Assembly (NCBI GenBank): GCA_963792445.1
Contig: CAWBWO010000013.1
Location: 62,001 to 126,000, forward strand
Direction of reading: 5' to 3'
DNA: 64,000 bases
Source: Rummeliibacillus sp963792445
Lineage (GTDB): Bacteria > Bacillota > Bacilli > Bacillales_A > Planococcaceae
The position numbers and the translations under genes are program-made. Positions 18,689 through 28,496 of the stretch are shown here, piece by piece; the first letter of the stretch is position 1, and the number at the start of each line of letters is the position of its first letter. The notes beneath the pieces are model-generated. The model was not told the origin of the DNA and made no database searches. It worked only from the letters and a program-made list of their open reading frames with translations.

Positions 18689-19768
18689 ATGCAGAAAATC
18701 GCGATTATCGGTGGGGGTCCTGCTGGTTTAACTGCAGCAATTGAAGGTGCTAAAAATGGTTTAAGTATAGATTTATTTGACCAATACAATATTGGCGATC
18801 ATATTCGATGTGCGGAAGGCTTTTTTGACACGCTAAATATGCTGGGTGAGCCAAAAGCTGGTGTAAGATTTAAAGTTGAGGAAATGGATTTTAAGGTAAA
18901 AAATAGCTACGGATTTCCAAGCGATGACAAAATAAATCTATGGATGATTGACAGAAGTGAGTGGCAAATTGCTCTAGCAGAAGAAGCTAGAGGATTAGGT
19001 GCAAATATTTACGAAAACACGCCGATTTCAAAAGTGAAATTTAAAGAACTTGTTGAAAAGTATGACTGGGTGATCGATAGTTCGGGTGCTCCATCTGTAA
19101 CATCCAAAGTTTACGGGTTTAATCAATTCTATAAAGAAACATCTGGACTTACAGTTCAATATACATTATTAGGTGATTTTAGTAAGTATAACGGAAAAAT
19201 CTTTGCAGCCTTAATTGAAGATTATTCTGGATACTATTGGATTTTCCCAAAATCAGAGAACGAAGCAAATGTCGGGTTAATTTTCTTTAAAGATTACGAT
19301 TTAAATCTTTGGGAAGAATTAGACAAGGTCATTGAAAAAGAAGGATTAGCTTCATATACAAAAACAAGAAAGCTAGGAGGTATATGTCCAGTTGTTCAAC
19401 CTGATCAATTAGTATATGAAAATGTTTTACTGACAGGCGATGCAGCAGGATTAGTCTCTGCCTTACATGGTGGGGGAATAGATAATGCATGTATTTCAGG
19501 GAAAATTGCTATCGAATGCATTGTCAATGATGAAGTAAATCAATATCAACATAAAATCAATGATGTTTTGGGTAAAAAGCTTGACGGCGAAACACGTCTT
19601 GCAAACTTAGCGTATAAATTAAACCCAAGTATATTGGATAAACTTGTTAAAGTAGTAAGTCGTTCAAATAAGACACTAGGTGAGTATGCATTCTTAAATG
19701 GTAACGGGGATGCTCTTGGAAAACTTGGGTTACTCAAAGGGATTATTCCGCCACTAGTGAAGAAGTAG
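18689..19768 (+). CDS. FAD-dependent oxidoreductase, geranylgeranyl reductase-like
   Basis: This 359-residue protein has an N-terminal FAD/NAD Rossmann motif GGGPAGLTAAIEGAKNG (about residues 7-23). A second FAD motif, LLTGDAAGLVSALHGGGID, lies near residue 250. That pattern is typical of the geranylgeranyl reductase family, which saturates isoprenoid chains. NAD-binding and substrate portions are short compared with archaeal GGR (about 390-450 residues). A role on menaquinone or a terpenoid is a guess. It is a single gene with AAGGAGGA before the ATG. Confidence 0.75.
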   Translation: MQKIAIIGGGPAGLTAAIEGAKNGLSIDLFDQYNIGDHIRCAEGFFDTLNMLGEPKAGVRFKVEEMDFKVKNSYGFPSDDKINLWMIDRSEWQIALAEEARGLGANIYENTPISKVKFKELVEKYDWVIDSSGAPSVTSKVYGFNQFYKETSGLTVQYTLLGDFSKYNGKIFAALIEDYSGYYWIFPKSENEANVGLIFFKDYDLNLWEELDKVIEKEGLASYTKTRKLGGICPVVQPDQLVYENVLLTGDAAGLVSALHGGGIDNACISGKIAIECIVNDEVNQYQHKINDVLGKKLDGETRLANLAYKLNPSILDKLVKVVSRSNKTLGEYAFLNGNGDALGKLGLLKGIIPPLVKK

Positions 19769-19874
19769 TACTTTTCATTGCTAATGTATTGGTTAATATA
19801 GATTGAGTTTTACTTTTCCGTAAAATGTTATGGAAAAATAAAAAATGCTTGTCCGATAAGTTAATACCAATTGA

Positions 19875-19917
19875 CAAAAAACTACCTTTCTATTTCAAAT
19901 AGAAAGGTAGTTTTTTT
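19875..19917. terminator. Bidirectional intrinsic terminator
   Basis: A perfect stem ACTACCTTTCTATTT-type (about 15 bp) sits between the convergent genes at 18689 and 19932, with A and T runs on the two sides. Confidence 0.8.
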
Positions 19918-19931
19918 AGATATGCATGGAA

Positions 19932-20591
19932 CTATTTTCTTTTCATGAATGATCGAATCACTGCAATAATAGCAAGAATAAGAGCAATTATTGATAAGGT
20001 TAAAGTTGTTGTTGAATTAGAATCTTCCGTTTCAGTAGCTGCTGCTGCGCTTTCAGAATGACTTGTTTCTGCTTTTGAATGATCGTGAGCAGTAGTAGCT
20101 GGTGCTACATTATTTGTTGAAGCAGTAATTTTCGTAATGGCATGCGGTGTATCTGCACTTTCATCACCTGTCCATTCTACAACAGTGCCATCTTTATAGT
20201 ATTGATAAGCATCCCAAGCAGCTTCTGTTTCTTTATCTGGGTTTTTTGCTACAAAAGAGAATTGTTGGAATTGTCCTTCAGTAATACCTGCACCAGTTGC
20301 TTTCCAAGTAACTGTTTTTGTTTTGCCTGATGCATCTTTATCAAGTGAAACATTCCATCCTGCAACAGGTTGATAAGATTCAAATTCAGCGCCTTCCGGA
20401 ATTTTTAACGTTACTTTTGTTGTATTAACTGCCTTTTCAACAGGTACTTTCATTGTATAAGTTTCCCATGCCCCTGGTTGGGAAACATCTGGTTTTACGG
20501 TTACATGTGCACTTGCTGTTCCTGCAAAAATCATCAAAGCAAGACCTGATGACATAATTCCTACTGACCATTTTTTAAATACATTTTTCAT
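19932..20591 (-). CDS. ycnI: YcnI-type copper-binding protein
   Basis: This 219-residue protein has a signal peptide ending ASA, so the mature chain starts HVTVKPDVS. In the DUF1775 (YcnI) family the N-terminal His ligates copper. The DUF1775 domain runs to about residue 165, followed by a Ser/Thr/His-rich linker and a C-terminal membrane anchor ending in SFMKRK. It probably binds Cu(II) outside the membrane and works with YcnJ. ATG 20591 is chosen over 20612 because AAAGGAG lies just upstream. It is downstream of ycnJ, but a 257-bp repeat separates the two. Confidence 0.85.
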   Translation of the reverse strand: MKNVFKKWSVGIMSSGLALMIFAGTASAHVTVKPDVSQPGAWETYTMKVPVEKAVNTTKVTLKIPEGAEFESYQPVAGWNVSLDKDASGKTKTVTWKATGAGITEGQFQQFSFVAKNPDKETEAAWDAYQYYKDGTVVEWTGDESADTPHAITKITASTNNVAPATTAHDHSKAETSHSESAAAATETEDSNSTTTLTLSIIALILAIIAVIRSFMKRK

Positions 20592-20617
20592 TTTAATTTC
20601 TCCTTTTATCATGAATT

Positions 20618-20874
20618 ATCCCGCTTTAACGGGCTTTTGACTCAACTGCCAGGCTTTAGAAAATTTCGAAGAAGCAGCGGTTGAGATAACTACCCGTAAA
20701 AGCCGATTGGTGAGATACAGTGAAACTTCCGATACGTTAGCAGAGGTTTAGTTGAACCAATCGGGTTTGTACTGTCGATTGATCGTAGCGTACGCTTGAG
20801 ATCTTAGCGACAGTAGAACGGCACTAACAATCAGTGGGGGAAGAAACCCCCCACTGATTGAAGTTTCACTTTAT
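20618..20874 (+). repeat. Structured dispersed repeat, family A copy 2 (long form)
   Basis: This 257-bp element has the same ends as copy 1. Stem 1 here is CTCAACTGC/GCGGTTGAG, so most pairs differ from copy 1 while pairing is kept. It carries two additional hairpins, CCGATTGGT/ACCAATCGG and TACTGTCG/CGACAGTA, before the terminal CAATCAGTGGGGG hairpin. Its last bases supply the stop codon of ycnJ, so it was inserted at the 3' end of that gene. Confidence 0.85.
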
Positions 20875-22568
20875 TGACTTCCCACTACGGGACTAAAGTT
20901 AAAATCATAACTATCTAAAGACTTCGTTAAGATATGCACTTTTACTTTCCATTTACCGGCCATATTGATATACATGCCTTTGGATTGATATATACCTTGT
21001 GTTTTTTCGTCTACGTTGATTGTATTTTCTTTTAGATTTGCATTCAGATTAGTGAATGTAAGCTGTGCCTGTTCTACATCCGAAATTGGTTTGCCATTAG
21101 GACCTTTTAAAACAATTGTAAAAGAATTTACACCTGCTGTATTAGGGCTAATCTGTAAAGTAGCTGTGTTTTTATTATCAAGTACTACTGTTTGTTTGAA
21201 AGGTCCTGGTGACGAAATGGCAGTTGGTAAATTGCTTAATATAGCTGCCAGAATCATCACAATCAAACCTATCCCAAATTCAAAATAAATAGAACGAGTA
21301 AGTGTTTTGTTGCCATTTTTTTTACCTTTGATAAAATGTATTGCGCCGAAAATGAGCATAATCACAAACAATATAATTTTGCCAATCAAGGCTTTACCGT
21401 AATATGTGTAAACGAAAGAATGGAGTGTTGGAATATATGCCAGACCTCCATAAATTCCTGTTAATAATAGGACAGCAGTTGCGATAAAAGCAATCAAAGA
21501 GAAACGATGAATCGAATTCCAATAGAACTTTTTTTCATGATCCTTCATTTGCGTTTTGCGGCTGATTGGTAAAAGCCATGCTATATAGATTAGTGATCCT
21601 ACCCAAATACTTGCTGCTAGTAAATGAAGAATATCAAGTGGTATAGCCAAGATTTTATATTTGGAAGTACCAGCATGACTCGTAAGCGATTTTGTAATTA
21701 ATATAGCTACAAACAATACAACCGAGAATATCCAATATTTATTCAGCATTTTGGATCCTTGTCGTCGTTTAGCAATATAAACAGCAATCAAAAGTCCAAC
21801 AATACAGAGCATTTGGATGAACCAAATGGTACCAAATGAAGTTTGATTCAAAGTCACGTTTAATAGATTAAGATTAAATGCTTTTAGCCAAGATACACCT
21901 GCATCAATACTAGTTTGTAATGGAAGGTTTAGTAATATGCTCACGAACATACCGAGCGATGCAAGCCAAATGAGACGATTACTTTTTGAGTAAATACATT
22001 TGTATGCATCATCACTCATAACTCGAACTATAAGAAGGTTGAAAATAATACCGCCTATATAAAGTGCGAAGCTTGTATACAAGAGGAAGCGCAGAAATAA
22101 TAAATCTGCTTTTGGCATGTAACTGGATGTTACTGCTTTCACAGCACTAACTTTGTTTTGAGATGTACCTATACTGAAGGGGATGACCCCTTGAACTGGA
22201 TGTCCATCTGCAGAAACAGCTTTCCATTGAAGCGTATAAATACCATTCGGTAACTTTTCTTTTATCTTAGCCTCAAGAATTGTATTATTTTCCTCATTGA
22301 TTCGGTTTTTTTCTAATGGTACTTTCTTTCCCGAAGAATCCAAAACTACAATCGAATGAAATCCAGACTGAATGGACTCGTTAAACTGAAGATAGAACTT
22401 TGTTGGTGTTTTGGATAAAATTTCGTTTTCAGCAGGGTTTGAGTTAACGATAAAAGCATGGGCAGAAGCATTTTTTGGAAATAAGGTCGCCATGTATATA
22501 CACAATAAAACAATAAGAATCGATAGTTTGTAGAAGTACCTTTTGTTATTATTCATTATGGCAAACAT
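20871..22568 (-). CDS. ycnJ: CopC-CopD fusion, copper import/resistance protein YcnJ
   Basis: This 565-residue protein has a signal peptide (cut near ASA-HAFIV), a CopC domain whose mature N-terminal His and later DGHPVQG are metal ligands, then about eight membrane segments of the CopD domain. A C-terminal extracytoplasmic domain (residues about 455-565) resembles the YtkA-like fold. In B. subtilis YcnJ takes up copper under limitation and is made with YcnI and the repressor YcnK. No ycnK is present here. The stop codon lies in the adjoining repeat, so the extreme C-terminus may have changed. Confidence 0.85.
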   Translation of the reverse strand: MFAIMNNNKRYFYKLSILIVLLCIYMATLFPKNASAHAFIVNSNPAENEILSKTPTKFYLQFNESIQSGFHSIVVLDSSGKKVPLEKNRINEENNTILEAKIKEKLPNGIYTLQWKAVSADGHPVQGVIPFSIGTSQNKVSAVKAVTSSYMPKADLLFLRFLLYTSFALYIGGIIFNLLIVRVMSDDAYKCIYSKSNRLIWLASLGMFVSILLNLPLQTSIDAGVSWLKAFNLNLLNVTLNQTSFGTIWFIQMLCIVGLLIAVYIAKRRQGSKMLNKYWIFSVVLFVAILITKSLTSHAGTSKYKILAIPLDILHLLAASIWVGSLIYIAWLLPISRKTQMKDHEKKFYWNSIHRFSLIAFIATAVLLLTGIYGGLAYIPTLHSFVYTYYGKALIGKIILFVIMLIFGAIHFIKGKKNGNKTLTRSIYFEFGIGLIVMILAAILSNLPTAISSPGPFKQTVVLDNKNTATLQISPNTAGVNSFTIVLKGPNGKPISDVEQAQLTFTNLNANLKENTINVDEKTQGIYQSKGMYINMAGKWKVKVHILTKSLDSYDFNFSPVVGSQ

Positions 22569-22993
22569 CTATAATCACCACTTTTTTTTAATCCATTCAA
22601 TTTTTTGCTATCTTGAAACTTCAAATATTATTCTTCCTCTCTAGTCTTCTCATAAAAAATGATTTTTATCGACTACCTCCTCTTTTAAAATTGAATGGTA
22701 TTATTGAATTGAAAAGTCTACGTATATTGAATAAATAGGCTTGTTTTATTAGCAATTATCATTGTATAAAATAATTGTGAAATTTGAACGAAGTTTCGAG
22801 GAAAATAAGAAAAAATTTATCAAGAATTGGAATTTTGTTTGAGGAAAGACTTAAGCTTAGAGGAATCCATTTTTGTAGCAAAACGAAGTATAAACATAAA
22901 CAATTATTATTGATATTATGGTCCCAATATAAATAAAGGTATTTAATCATCGGTTTTTACTAACCCTATGATTAAAAAGGAAAGAGGGATATT
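22569..22993. other. AT-rich intergenic region
   Basis: These 425 bases between ycnJ and the ThpR-like gene contain no supported gene. Promoters for both divergent neighbours must lie here, but I see no clear operator. Confidence 0.4.
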
Positions 22994-23563
22994 GTGGATA
23001 AAGATGCACATTACTTTTGGGCTGTTAAATTACCGGATCCAATTAAACAAAATATTCATGACAAAATGGAAAATCTCAAACAAGTCTTTTTGTTTCAACG
23101 CTTTGTACATAAGAGCGATTATCATATTACTCTTGCCTTTCTCGGTTCGGTAGACGAGCAAAAATTGTCTAATGTAATCGAACAAGTAAGTAAGGCAATT
23201 AAGAATGTAAAAGCTTTTCCATTACAGATTCAAGGAATCAATATCTTTGGAAATTCCAAATCACCACGGATCTTTTGGGGTGCAGTAAATCAAGAGCATG
23301 CATTATTTCAACTTCAAGAAATCGTTCATGAAAAATGTCAGGAAGTGGGATTTACATTAGAAACTCGTCCATATCATCCGCATATTACAATCGCAAGGAA
23401 ATGGTCAGGAACACAAGAATTTGAGATGGAATGGTTAGACAAATATAATCCATATGCTGGAAACCCTTTGTCTCTTCAAGTAAATGAAGTGGTGTTATAC
23501 AAAACACATGTTGAACGTACACCAAAGTATGAGCCAATTGCGATCTTTAGATTAAACGAATAA
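22994..23563 (+). CDS. thpR: RNA 2',3'-cyclic phosphodiesterase (ThpR/LigT family)
   Basis: This 189-residue 2H-phosphoesterase has both HxTx motifs: HITL in SDYHITLAFLG (about residue 43) and HITI in YHPHITIAR (about 131). The pair forms the active site that opens 2',3'-cyclic phosphates or ligates tRNA halves in vitro. The length is usual. The GTG start at 22994 follows AAAGAGGG. It is a single gene followed by a terminator. Confidence 0.85.
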   Translation: MDKDAHYFWAVKLPDPIKQNIHDKMENLKQVFLFQRFVHKSDYHITLAFLGSVDEQKLSNVIEQVSKAIKNVKAFPLQIQGINIFGNSKSPRIFWGAVNQEHALFQLQEIVHEKCQEVGFTLETRPYHPHITIARKWSGTQEFEMEWLDKYNPYAGNPLSLQVNEVVLYKTHVERTPKYEPIAIFRLNE

Positions 23564-23583
23564 AAGGTAGTTATAGGAAAGAA

Positions 23584-23627
23584 AAAACATGACGGTCAAA
23601 AGCTTAAATCTTTTGATCGTCATGTTT
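23584..23627. terminator. Bidirectional intrinsic terminator
   Basis: An 18-bp stem with one wobble pair (AAACATGAC...GTCATGTTT) lies between convergent genes. Confidence 0.75.
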
Positions 23628-23676
23628 AATATCTACATTATTCTCTTTGAACAAATGGTTTTCCATTATTCGTTCC

Positions 23677-24093
23677 TTATTGAACTTCCTTTAATCCTTT
23701 ACCATCAATAATCATTTGAATACCTTCTTCACAATACCCGTAAGTACGCCAAGAACAAGTTTCACAAACTGTTTGGATATCAGAAGGAATGACATGTTTT
23801 TGGATATGGGATTCAATGTCTTCCCATTTCAAAATTTGTCCAATCTTTAATCCGATTTTTTCTAAAATCGCAGCGTCTCTATTATAAATGTTATAATCTT
23901 GGCAGTGATATTTACCGGAGTTTGGATACTTTTCGCATAATTGATCTGGCCCATGTACAAGTTGAATATACGTTTCCGGATTTTTTCTTAAGATCTGATG
24001 TAAACGAGTCATGTTTTCAACATATTCTTTGGAATAGCCCATACCCCGATAACCTAGTAGACAAAAAATATGGTGACCTCGTAACTTATACAT
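23677..24093 (-). CDS. DUF1284 protein
   Basis: This 138-residue protein begins LRGHHIFCLLGYRGMGYS, the hallmark of DUF1284. It continues with Cys/His-rich segments (CEKYPNSGKYHCQDYN, VCETCSWRTYGYCEEG) that look like an iron-sulfur or metal site. Its function is unknown; some relatives are annotated as iron-sulfur-binding. It stands alone with GGGGG near the start. The following 24094-24402 is AT-rich and shows no gene. Confidence 0.8.
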   Translation of the reverse strand: MYKLRGHHIFCLLGYRGMGYSKEYVENMTRLHQILRKNPETYIQLVHGPDQLCEKYPNSGKYHCQDYNIYNRDAAILEKIGLKIGQILKWEDIESHIQKHVIPSDIQTVCETCSWRTYGYCEEGIQMIIDGKGLKEVQ

Positions 24094-24402
24094 AACTCAA
24101 CCCCCAGTTTGATTAGATTTATATGTTAACTAATAATAATTGTAGGTTAACTCTTTTCTTTTATCTTAACATATGGAAAAGTAAAAAAGGGCCACACCTG
24201 TAATTAATCATGAAAGTATCAATTAGGTTGTTGAAATGATAAACTTTTATTTGTGTATTTTATGATAGGAACACAAACTTCAGTACTTTGTCATTGACTG
24301 GATTGCTCGTTAGGTATTTGGAAATAATGATGATAATAAGATATGTGTGACTAGTAATTATTAAAAATAAAGTGAATAAACAATTAGTGAGGAAGATGAA
24401 CA

Positions 24403-24915
24403 ATGGAAAACAACGATATATTAATCAGATTACGATATGCACTTGATATTAAAAATAAAGACATGGTAGAGATTTTTAACCTTGGTGGTGTGCAAATAAC
24501 GAAAGATGAAGTATTAAAAATCCTTACCAAATCAAATGATGCGTATGATGAGGATGAAGTAGAAGAATCGGAAGACCAAATCAAATGCAATGACAAAATG
24601 TTAGCTTCATTTTTAAATGGCTTCGTTACATTTAAAAGAGGACCTCAACAACCAAAGCCTGGACAACCTAAAGAATCTGAGCCAATAAACCATAAAAAAG
24701 ACCATGTTAATAATATGCTACTGAAGAAAGTAAAAGTAGCACTCCAATTAAAAACGGAAGATATGCTAGATATTCTGGACGAAGGTGGAATCGTTGTATC
24801 AAAAGGTGAACTAGGTGCTATTTTAAGAAACCCTGGTCACCGTAATTACAAAGAATGCGGCGATAACTTTGCACGTAAATTTTTAAAAGGATTGACGTTT
24901 AGATATAGAGGATAA
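24403..24915 (+). CDS. DUF1456 protein (YehS-like)
   Basis: This 170-residue protein holds two copies of the DUF1456 unit of roughly 65 residues. The first is at 5-75 (ILIRLRYALDIKNKDMVEIF) and the second at 105-168 (LLKKVKVALQLKTEDMLDIL), joined by a charged Pro-rich linker. Both end in an aromatic FLxGF motif. The family is widespread and uncharacterised; a nucleic-acid or regulatory role is only suspected. AGGAAG precedes the ATG. Confidence 0.8.
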   Translation: MENNDILIRLRYALDIKNKDMVEIFNLGGVQITKDEVLKILTKSNDAYDEDEVEESEDQIKCNDKMLASFLNGFVTFKRGPQQPKPGQPKESEPINHKKDHVNNMLLKKVKVALQLKTEDMLDILDEGGIVVSKGELGAILRNPGHRNYKECGDNFARKFLKGLTFRYRG

Positions 24916-24937
24916 TTTTTCATTACAAGTACCATAC

Positions 24938-24967
24938 AAAAAAGTCCCCAAAGCCGGGGACTTTTTT
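24938..24967. terminator. Bidirectional intrinsic terminator
   Basis: A perfect 12-bp stem AAAAAAGTCCCC/GGGGACTTTTTT lies between the convergent DUF1456 and TatD genes. Confidence 0.85.
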
Positions 24968-24971
24968 GCTT

Positions 24972-25760
24972 TTATAAGTGAAAGAATCGTTTGGTATTTT
25001 CAAAAGAATGTACAGCTACTTCTTCCGCAGTAACATCCATATATTTGGCGATTTCCTCCACGATATGTGGTAGGAATGCAGGTTCATTTCGACCATGTTT
25101 TGGTTTTGGACGCAAAGTTCGAGGTGTTAGATAGGGGGCGTCTGTCTCGACCATTATACGATTGAGCGGAATGAATTTTGCGGCTTCTTGTAAATCCATT
25201 CCTCGTCTTTCATCACAAATCCATCCAGTAACGCCAATATGAAAGCCCATTGATATATATTTTTTGACTTCTGAAGCATTCCCTGTAAAACAATGAACGA
25301 CTGCATTTTTAATTAGTTCTGGGTAGTTTTCCATGATTTCCACAAATCGCTCATGCGCATCTCTAACATGTAAAAAGAGTGGCATGGAAAGTTCTCTTGC
25401 CAACTCCAATTGAGCAACAAAACATTCTTCTTGAACATCTTGAGGAGAGTACATCCGATTAAAATCTAAACCACATTCTCCAATAGCCACCACTTCTTTA
25501 TTTTGTGCTAGTTGTCTCAGTACATCGATGGATTCGTGGGTAAACAAACTTGCATCATGTGGATGAATCCCCGCTGTGGAATAAAGAATATCAGGATATT
25601 GTTTTGCTATTTCTAAACTTGCTTTACTACCTTTTTCACTAGAGCCCGTAAGAATCATTTGTCCAACTCCACTTTGAAGTGCTCGCTCAATGACTTCGTT
25701 GTAATCCTTTGAAAAACTCTTTTCTGTTATGTTAAGACCAATATCTATTAATGATTGCAT
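24972..25760 (-). CDS. TatD family DNase
   Basis: This 262-residue metal-dependent hydrolase has the TatD signature series: GIHPHDA (about 63-69), GECGLDFN (about 93-100), LHVRDAH, HCFTG and ETDAPYLTP (about 204). The His and Asp ligands are all present, so it should be an active 3'-5' exonuclease. It differs from the housekeeping yabD/tatD locus next to metS, so may be a second paralogue. AGGAGGA precedes the ATG. Confidence 0.88.
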   Translation of the reverse strand: MQSLIDIGLNITEKSFSKDYNEVIERALQSGVGQMILTGSSEKGSKASLEIAKQYPDILYSTAGIHPHDASLFTHESIDVLRQLAQNKEVVAIGECGLDFNRMYSPQDVQEECFVAQLELARELSMPLFLHVRDAHERFVEIMENYPELIKNAVVHCFTGNASEVKKYISMGFHIGVTGWICDERRGMDLQEAAKFIPLNRIMVETDAPYLTPRTLRPKPKHGRNEPAFLPHIVEEIAKYMDVTAEEVAVHSFENTKRFFHL

Positions 25761-26397
25761 AAAATTTCCTCCTGAATGCTCGATATGTTTATTTTAGTGA
25801 ATTCGATAGAGTATGTACAATGAATTCGCCGATTAGTGAATACGACTTAGCTACAAATAAGTTTTCAATAAAAGGATATTCTTTATCCACGCTACAGGTG
25901 ATTTTATTCACGACAATACAAGCTATATCCACGGCAAAACAAATTGAATCCATACGATGACAATTCAAGTCTTCATATACTCGATTAAAGATCCAGTTAT
26001 ACTTCAATCATGGGATACGGCATAGTTTCGGCTAAGTAGTATAAGATTTTCATTGATTACTATATAAATGACTAACTAACTTATATCCACCTCGAGCGGA
26101 CAGTTCCACGTGAAACTAAAATGAATCAAAAAAGATAACAGCTTAAGTCATCTACACTTCTCTTTAACAACCATAGAAAAAATTATTCAGTCAACTTGTC
26201 CCATTTCATATAATTTTCATCTATCAATAAATAATCATGTTGCAACAGTTGAGATAAATTCTTAAAAGTTTTAAAAAGTATTTTAGTGATGTAAAGAGTA
26301 TTTTAAGGTATCCTAGTTTTAGGATTATTCCTTGGTTTAAATTATAATGAAACTATTCACGTAATGAATGAAATGATGAATAAGAGGTGGAAAGTAT
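25761..26397. other. Intergenic region with no clear gene
   Basis: These 637 bases hold one 72-codon minus-strand frame (25789-26007) without a convincing ribosome binding site or known family. The rest is AT-rich. A regulatory element is not obvious. Confidence 0.4.
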
Positions 26398-27459
26398 ATG
26401 GAATTAGGAATCACAACGTTTGTAGAAACAACACCTGATGTGCAAACAGGTGAAGTGAAGAGTCATGCAGAACGTATTCGTGAAGTTGTCGAAGAAATCG
26501 TGTTAGCGGACAAAGTAGGATTGGATGTTTTTGGAGTAGGGGAACATCATCGAGAAGACTATGCTTGTTCCTCACCAGCAGTTCTTCTTGCAGCAGCTGC
26601 TTCACAGACGAAACATATTCGATTATCAAGTGCGGTTACTGTATTATCATCAGATGATCCTGTTCGTGTCTATCAAGAGTTTTCAACACTTGATGCAATC
26701 TCTAATGGACGAGCAGAAATAATGGCTGGCCGAGGATCATTTATCGAGTCGTTTCCGCTTTTTGGCTATGATCTTCAAGATTATAATGAGCTATTCGATG
26801 AAAAATTAGATTTATTATTGAAAATTAGAGAATCAGAAAAAGTAACTTGGACCGGTAAACATCGCCCTTCTATTAACAATCGGGGTGTCTATCCGCGCTC
26901 TGTACAAAATCCGTTACCTGTTTGGATTGCTAGTGGGGGAACACCAGAATCCGCTGTGCGTGCAGGTTTTCTTGGATTGCCACTCACTTTAGCGATCATT
27001 GGCGGAAGTCCGTTATATTTTGAACGGTCTGTACAATTATATTACAGAGCAGCTGAACAAGCTGGTCATGATATTTCCAAATTGAAGATTGCTTCTCATT
27101 CCCATGGATTTGTAGCAGAAACTACAGAGCTTGCAAAAGAAAAATTCTATCCATCAACTGCACAAGCGATGACTGTTTTAGGGAAAGAAAGAGGCTGGGG
27201 TCCTTATACTCGACAAACCTTTGAAAATGCATGCAGTCTAGAGGGTGCTTTGTATGTTGGGGACCCAGCAACAGTCGCTGAAAAAATTATCTTCCTTCGC
27301 AAAAATCTTGGAATTACACGGTTCATGCTCCATGTACCAGTTGGATCCATGCCACACGAAGAGGTACTAAAAGCAATTGAACTGTTAGGTACGGAAGTTG
27401 CGCCGATTGTAAAAACTGAAATTGATCGATGGGAAGAGGAGACAGAAGGGACTTTATAA
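26398..27459 (+). CDS. Luciferase-like flavin monooxygenase (LLM class)
   Basis: This 353-residue TIM-barrel oxidoreductase belongs to the bacterial luciferase-like family that uses F420 or FMN. VFGVGEHHREDYACSSPAVLLAAAA, LSSAVTVLSSDDPVRVYQ and GRAEIMAGRGSF are the usual core motifs. The substrate is not predictable. GGTGGAAAG precedes the ATG and a terminator follows at 27482. Confidence 0.83.
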   Translation: MELGITTFVETTPDVQTGEVKSHAERIREVVEEIVLADKVGLDVFGVGEHHREDYACSSPAVLLAAAASQTKHIRLSSAVTVLSSDDPVRVYQEFSTLDAISNGRAEIMAGRGSFIESFPLFGYDLQDYNELFDEKLDLLLKIRESEKVTWTGKHRPSINNRGVYPRSVQNPLPVWIASGGTPESAVRAGFLGLPLTLAIIGGSPLYFERSVQLYYRAAEQAGHDISKLKIASHSHGFVAETTELAKEKFYPSTAQAMTVLGKERGWGPYTRQTFENACSLEGALYVGDPATVAEKIIFLRKNLGITRFMLHVPVGSMPHEEVLKAIELLGTEVAPIVKTEIDRWEEETEGTL

Positions 27460-27481
27460 GATAAAAGGCTTTTCAAACAAT

Positions 27482-27527
27482 AAAAAAGATAAGACTTCCA
27501 TCTAAAATTGGATTTCTTATCTTTTTT
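27482..27527 (+). terminator. Intrinsic terminator after LLM gene
   Basis: A stem of about 19 bp with one mismatch is flanked by A and T runs. Confidence 0.75.
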
Positions 27528-27670
27528 GTATTATTAATTCACTAAATCAGTAAGGGTCCACTTTTACACCAAAGTTTTTGTTTACTATTTTTAAAAGGCA
27601 ATTCAACAAAATCCGTATTTATATTACTATAAATCTCTTGACTTAAATTGTAGCAATAAAAATTTTCTTT

Positions 27671-28285
27671 TCAGTCACTTTCTTCAGGTCTAGTTTGTTG
27701 AACTGTACCATACGGGTGCTGAACTGGGGCATAAATTGAATACAATTTAATCGGTTTGTTACCTGTATTGATTAGATTGTGCCATGTTCCTGCAGGGATG
27801 ATAAATGCATAGTCTTCCTTGACATTTCTTTGGAAATTTAAGTTTTGTTTGCTATTACCCATTTTCACGATGCCTTCACCCTCTTCAATACGTATAAATT
27901 GATCTAGATGTGGGTGAGCCTCCAACCCGATGTCTTCTCCAACGCCAATACTCATCAAAGTAAGTTGTAAATGACTTCCGGTCCATAAAGCGGTACGATA
28001 CGCATTATTTTGTTTTGTCGCTTCCTCAATATTCACGACAAACGGATTTGGTCCATAATCTCTCAAGACGATAGGAGGGGTATTTTGAGGCTGTGGCATA
28101 TCCATTCTAGATTCATATCTCATATTGTATGGATATGGAGTATATTGCCCCGAAAAATCTGGACTATAAGGTGACTGGAAGTAAGGTTGGGCGGCGTGCA
28201 TTCCATACATATCATACGTACCTGCGCTAAACATTGCTGGATTAGCACAATAAGGACAGTAATTTGCATAGTTGTGATAATTCAT
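27671..28285 (-). CDS. Cupin-domain protein
   Basis: This 204-residue protein has a Tyr/Pro/Asn-rich N-terminal 85 residues with a CPYCANPAM pair of cysteines. A cupin barrel follows with metal-ligand motifs HPHLDQFIRIEEGEG and IPAGTWHNLINTG. N-terminal low-complexity tails of this kind are seen on spore-surface proteins in Bacillales, so a coat association is possible but unproven. AGGAATG-like sequence precedes the start. Confidence 0.75.
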   Translation of the reverse strand: MNYHNYANYCPYCANPAMFSAGTYDMYGMHAAQPYFQSPYSPDFSGQYTPYPYNMRYESRMDMPQPQNTPPIVLRDYGPNPFVVNIEEATKQNNAYRTALWTGSHLQLTLMSIGVGEDIGLEAHPHLDQFIRIEEGEGIVKMGNSKQNLNFQRNVKEDYAFIIPAGTWHNLINTGNKPIKLYSIYAPVQHPYGTVQQTRPEESD

Positions 28286-28452
28286 TTAATCATTCCTTTT
28301 TATAGGCTTACTCAATCATTGTATTCAGTTAGGAAGAAAGTGTGATTCAATCTACATAAAGAGGAGTTTTTTGGGGCGTGGCTCGTTTGTTCTTATACCC
28401 TTAGGTCTATGCACTGATACTTCGGTTTACTAGTCTAAGAAGTAAAATATAA

Positions 28453-28488
28453 AACAAAACCCCGTGCAATGAATGCACAGGGTTTTTT
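28453..28488 (-). terminator. Intrinsic terminator after dapA
   Basis: A GC-rich stem CCC-GTGCA/TGCAC-GGG with A and T runs lies eight bases past the dapA stop. Confidence 0.75.
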
Positions 28489-28496
28489 GTCTTTTT

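Noticed and set aside
25789..26007. 72-codon minus-strand frame
   Set aside because: No good ribosome binding site and no family match that I recognise.
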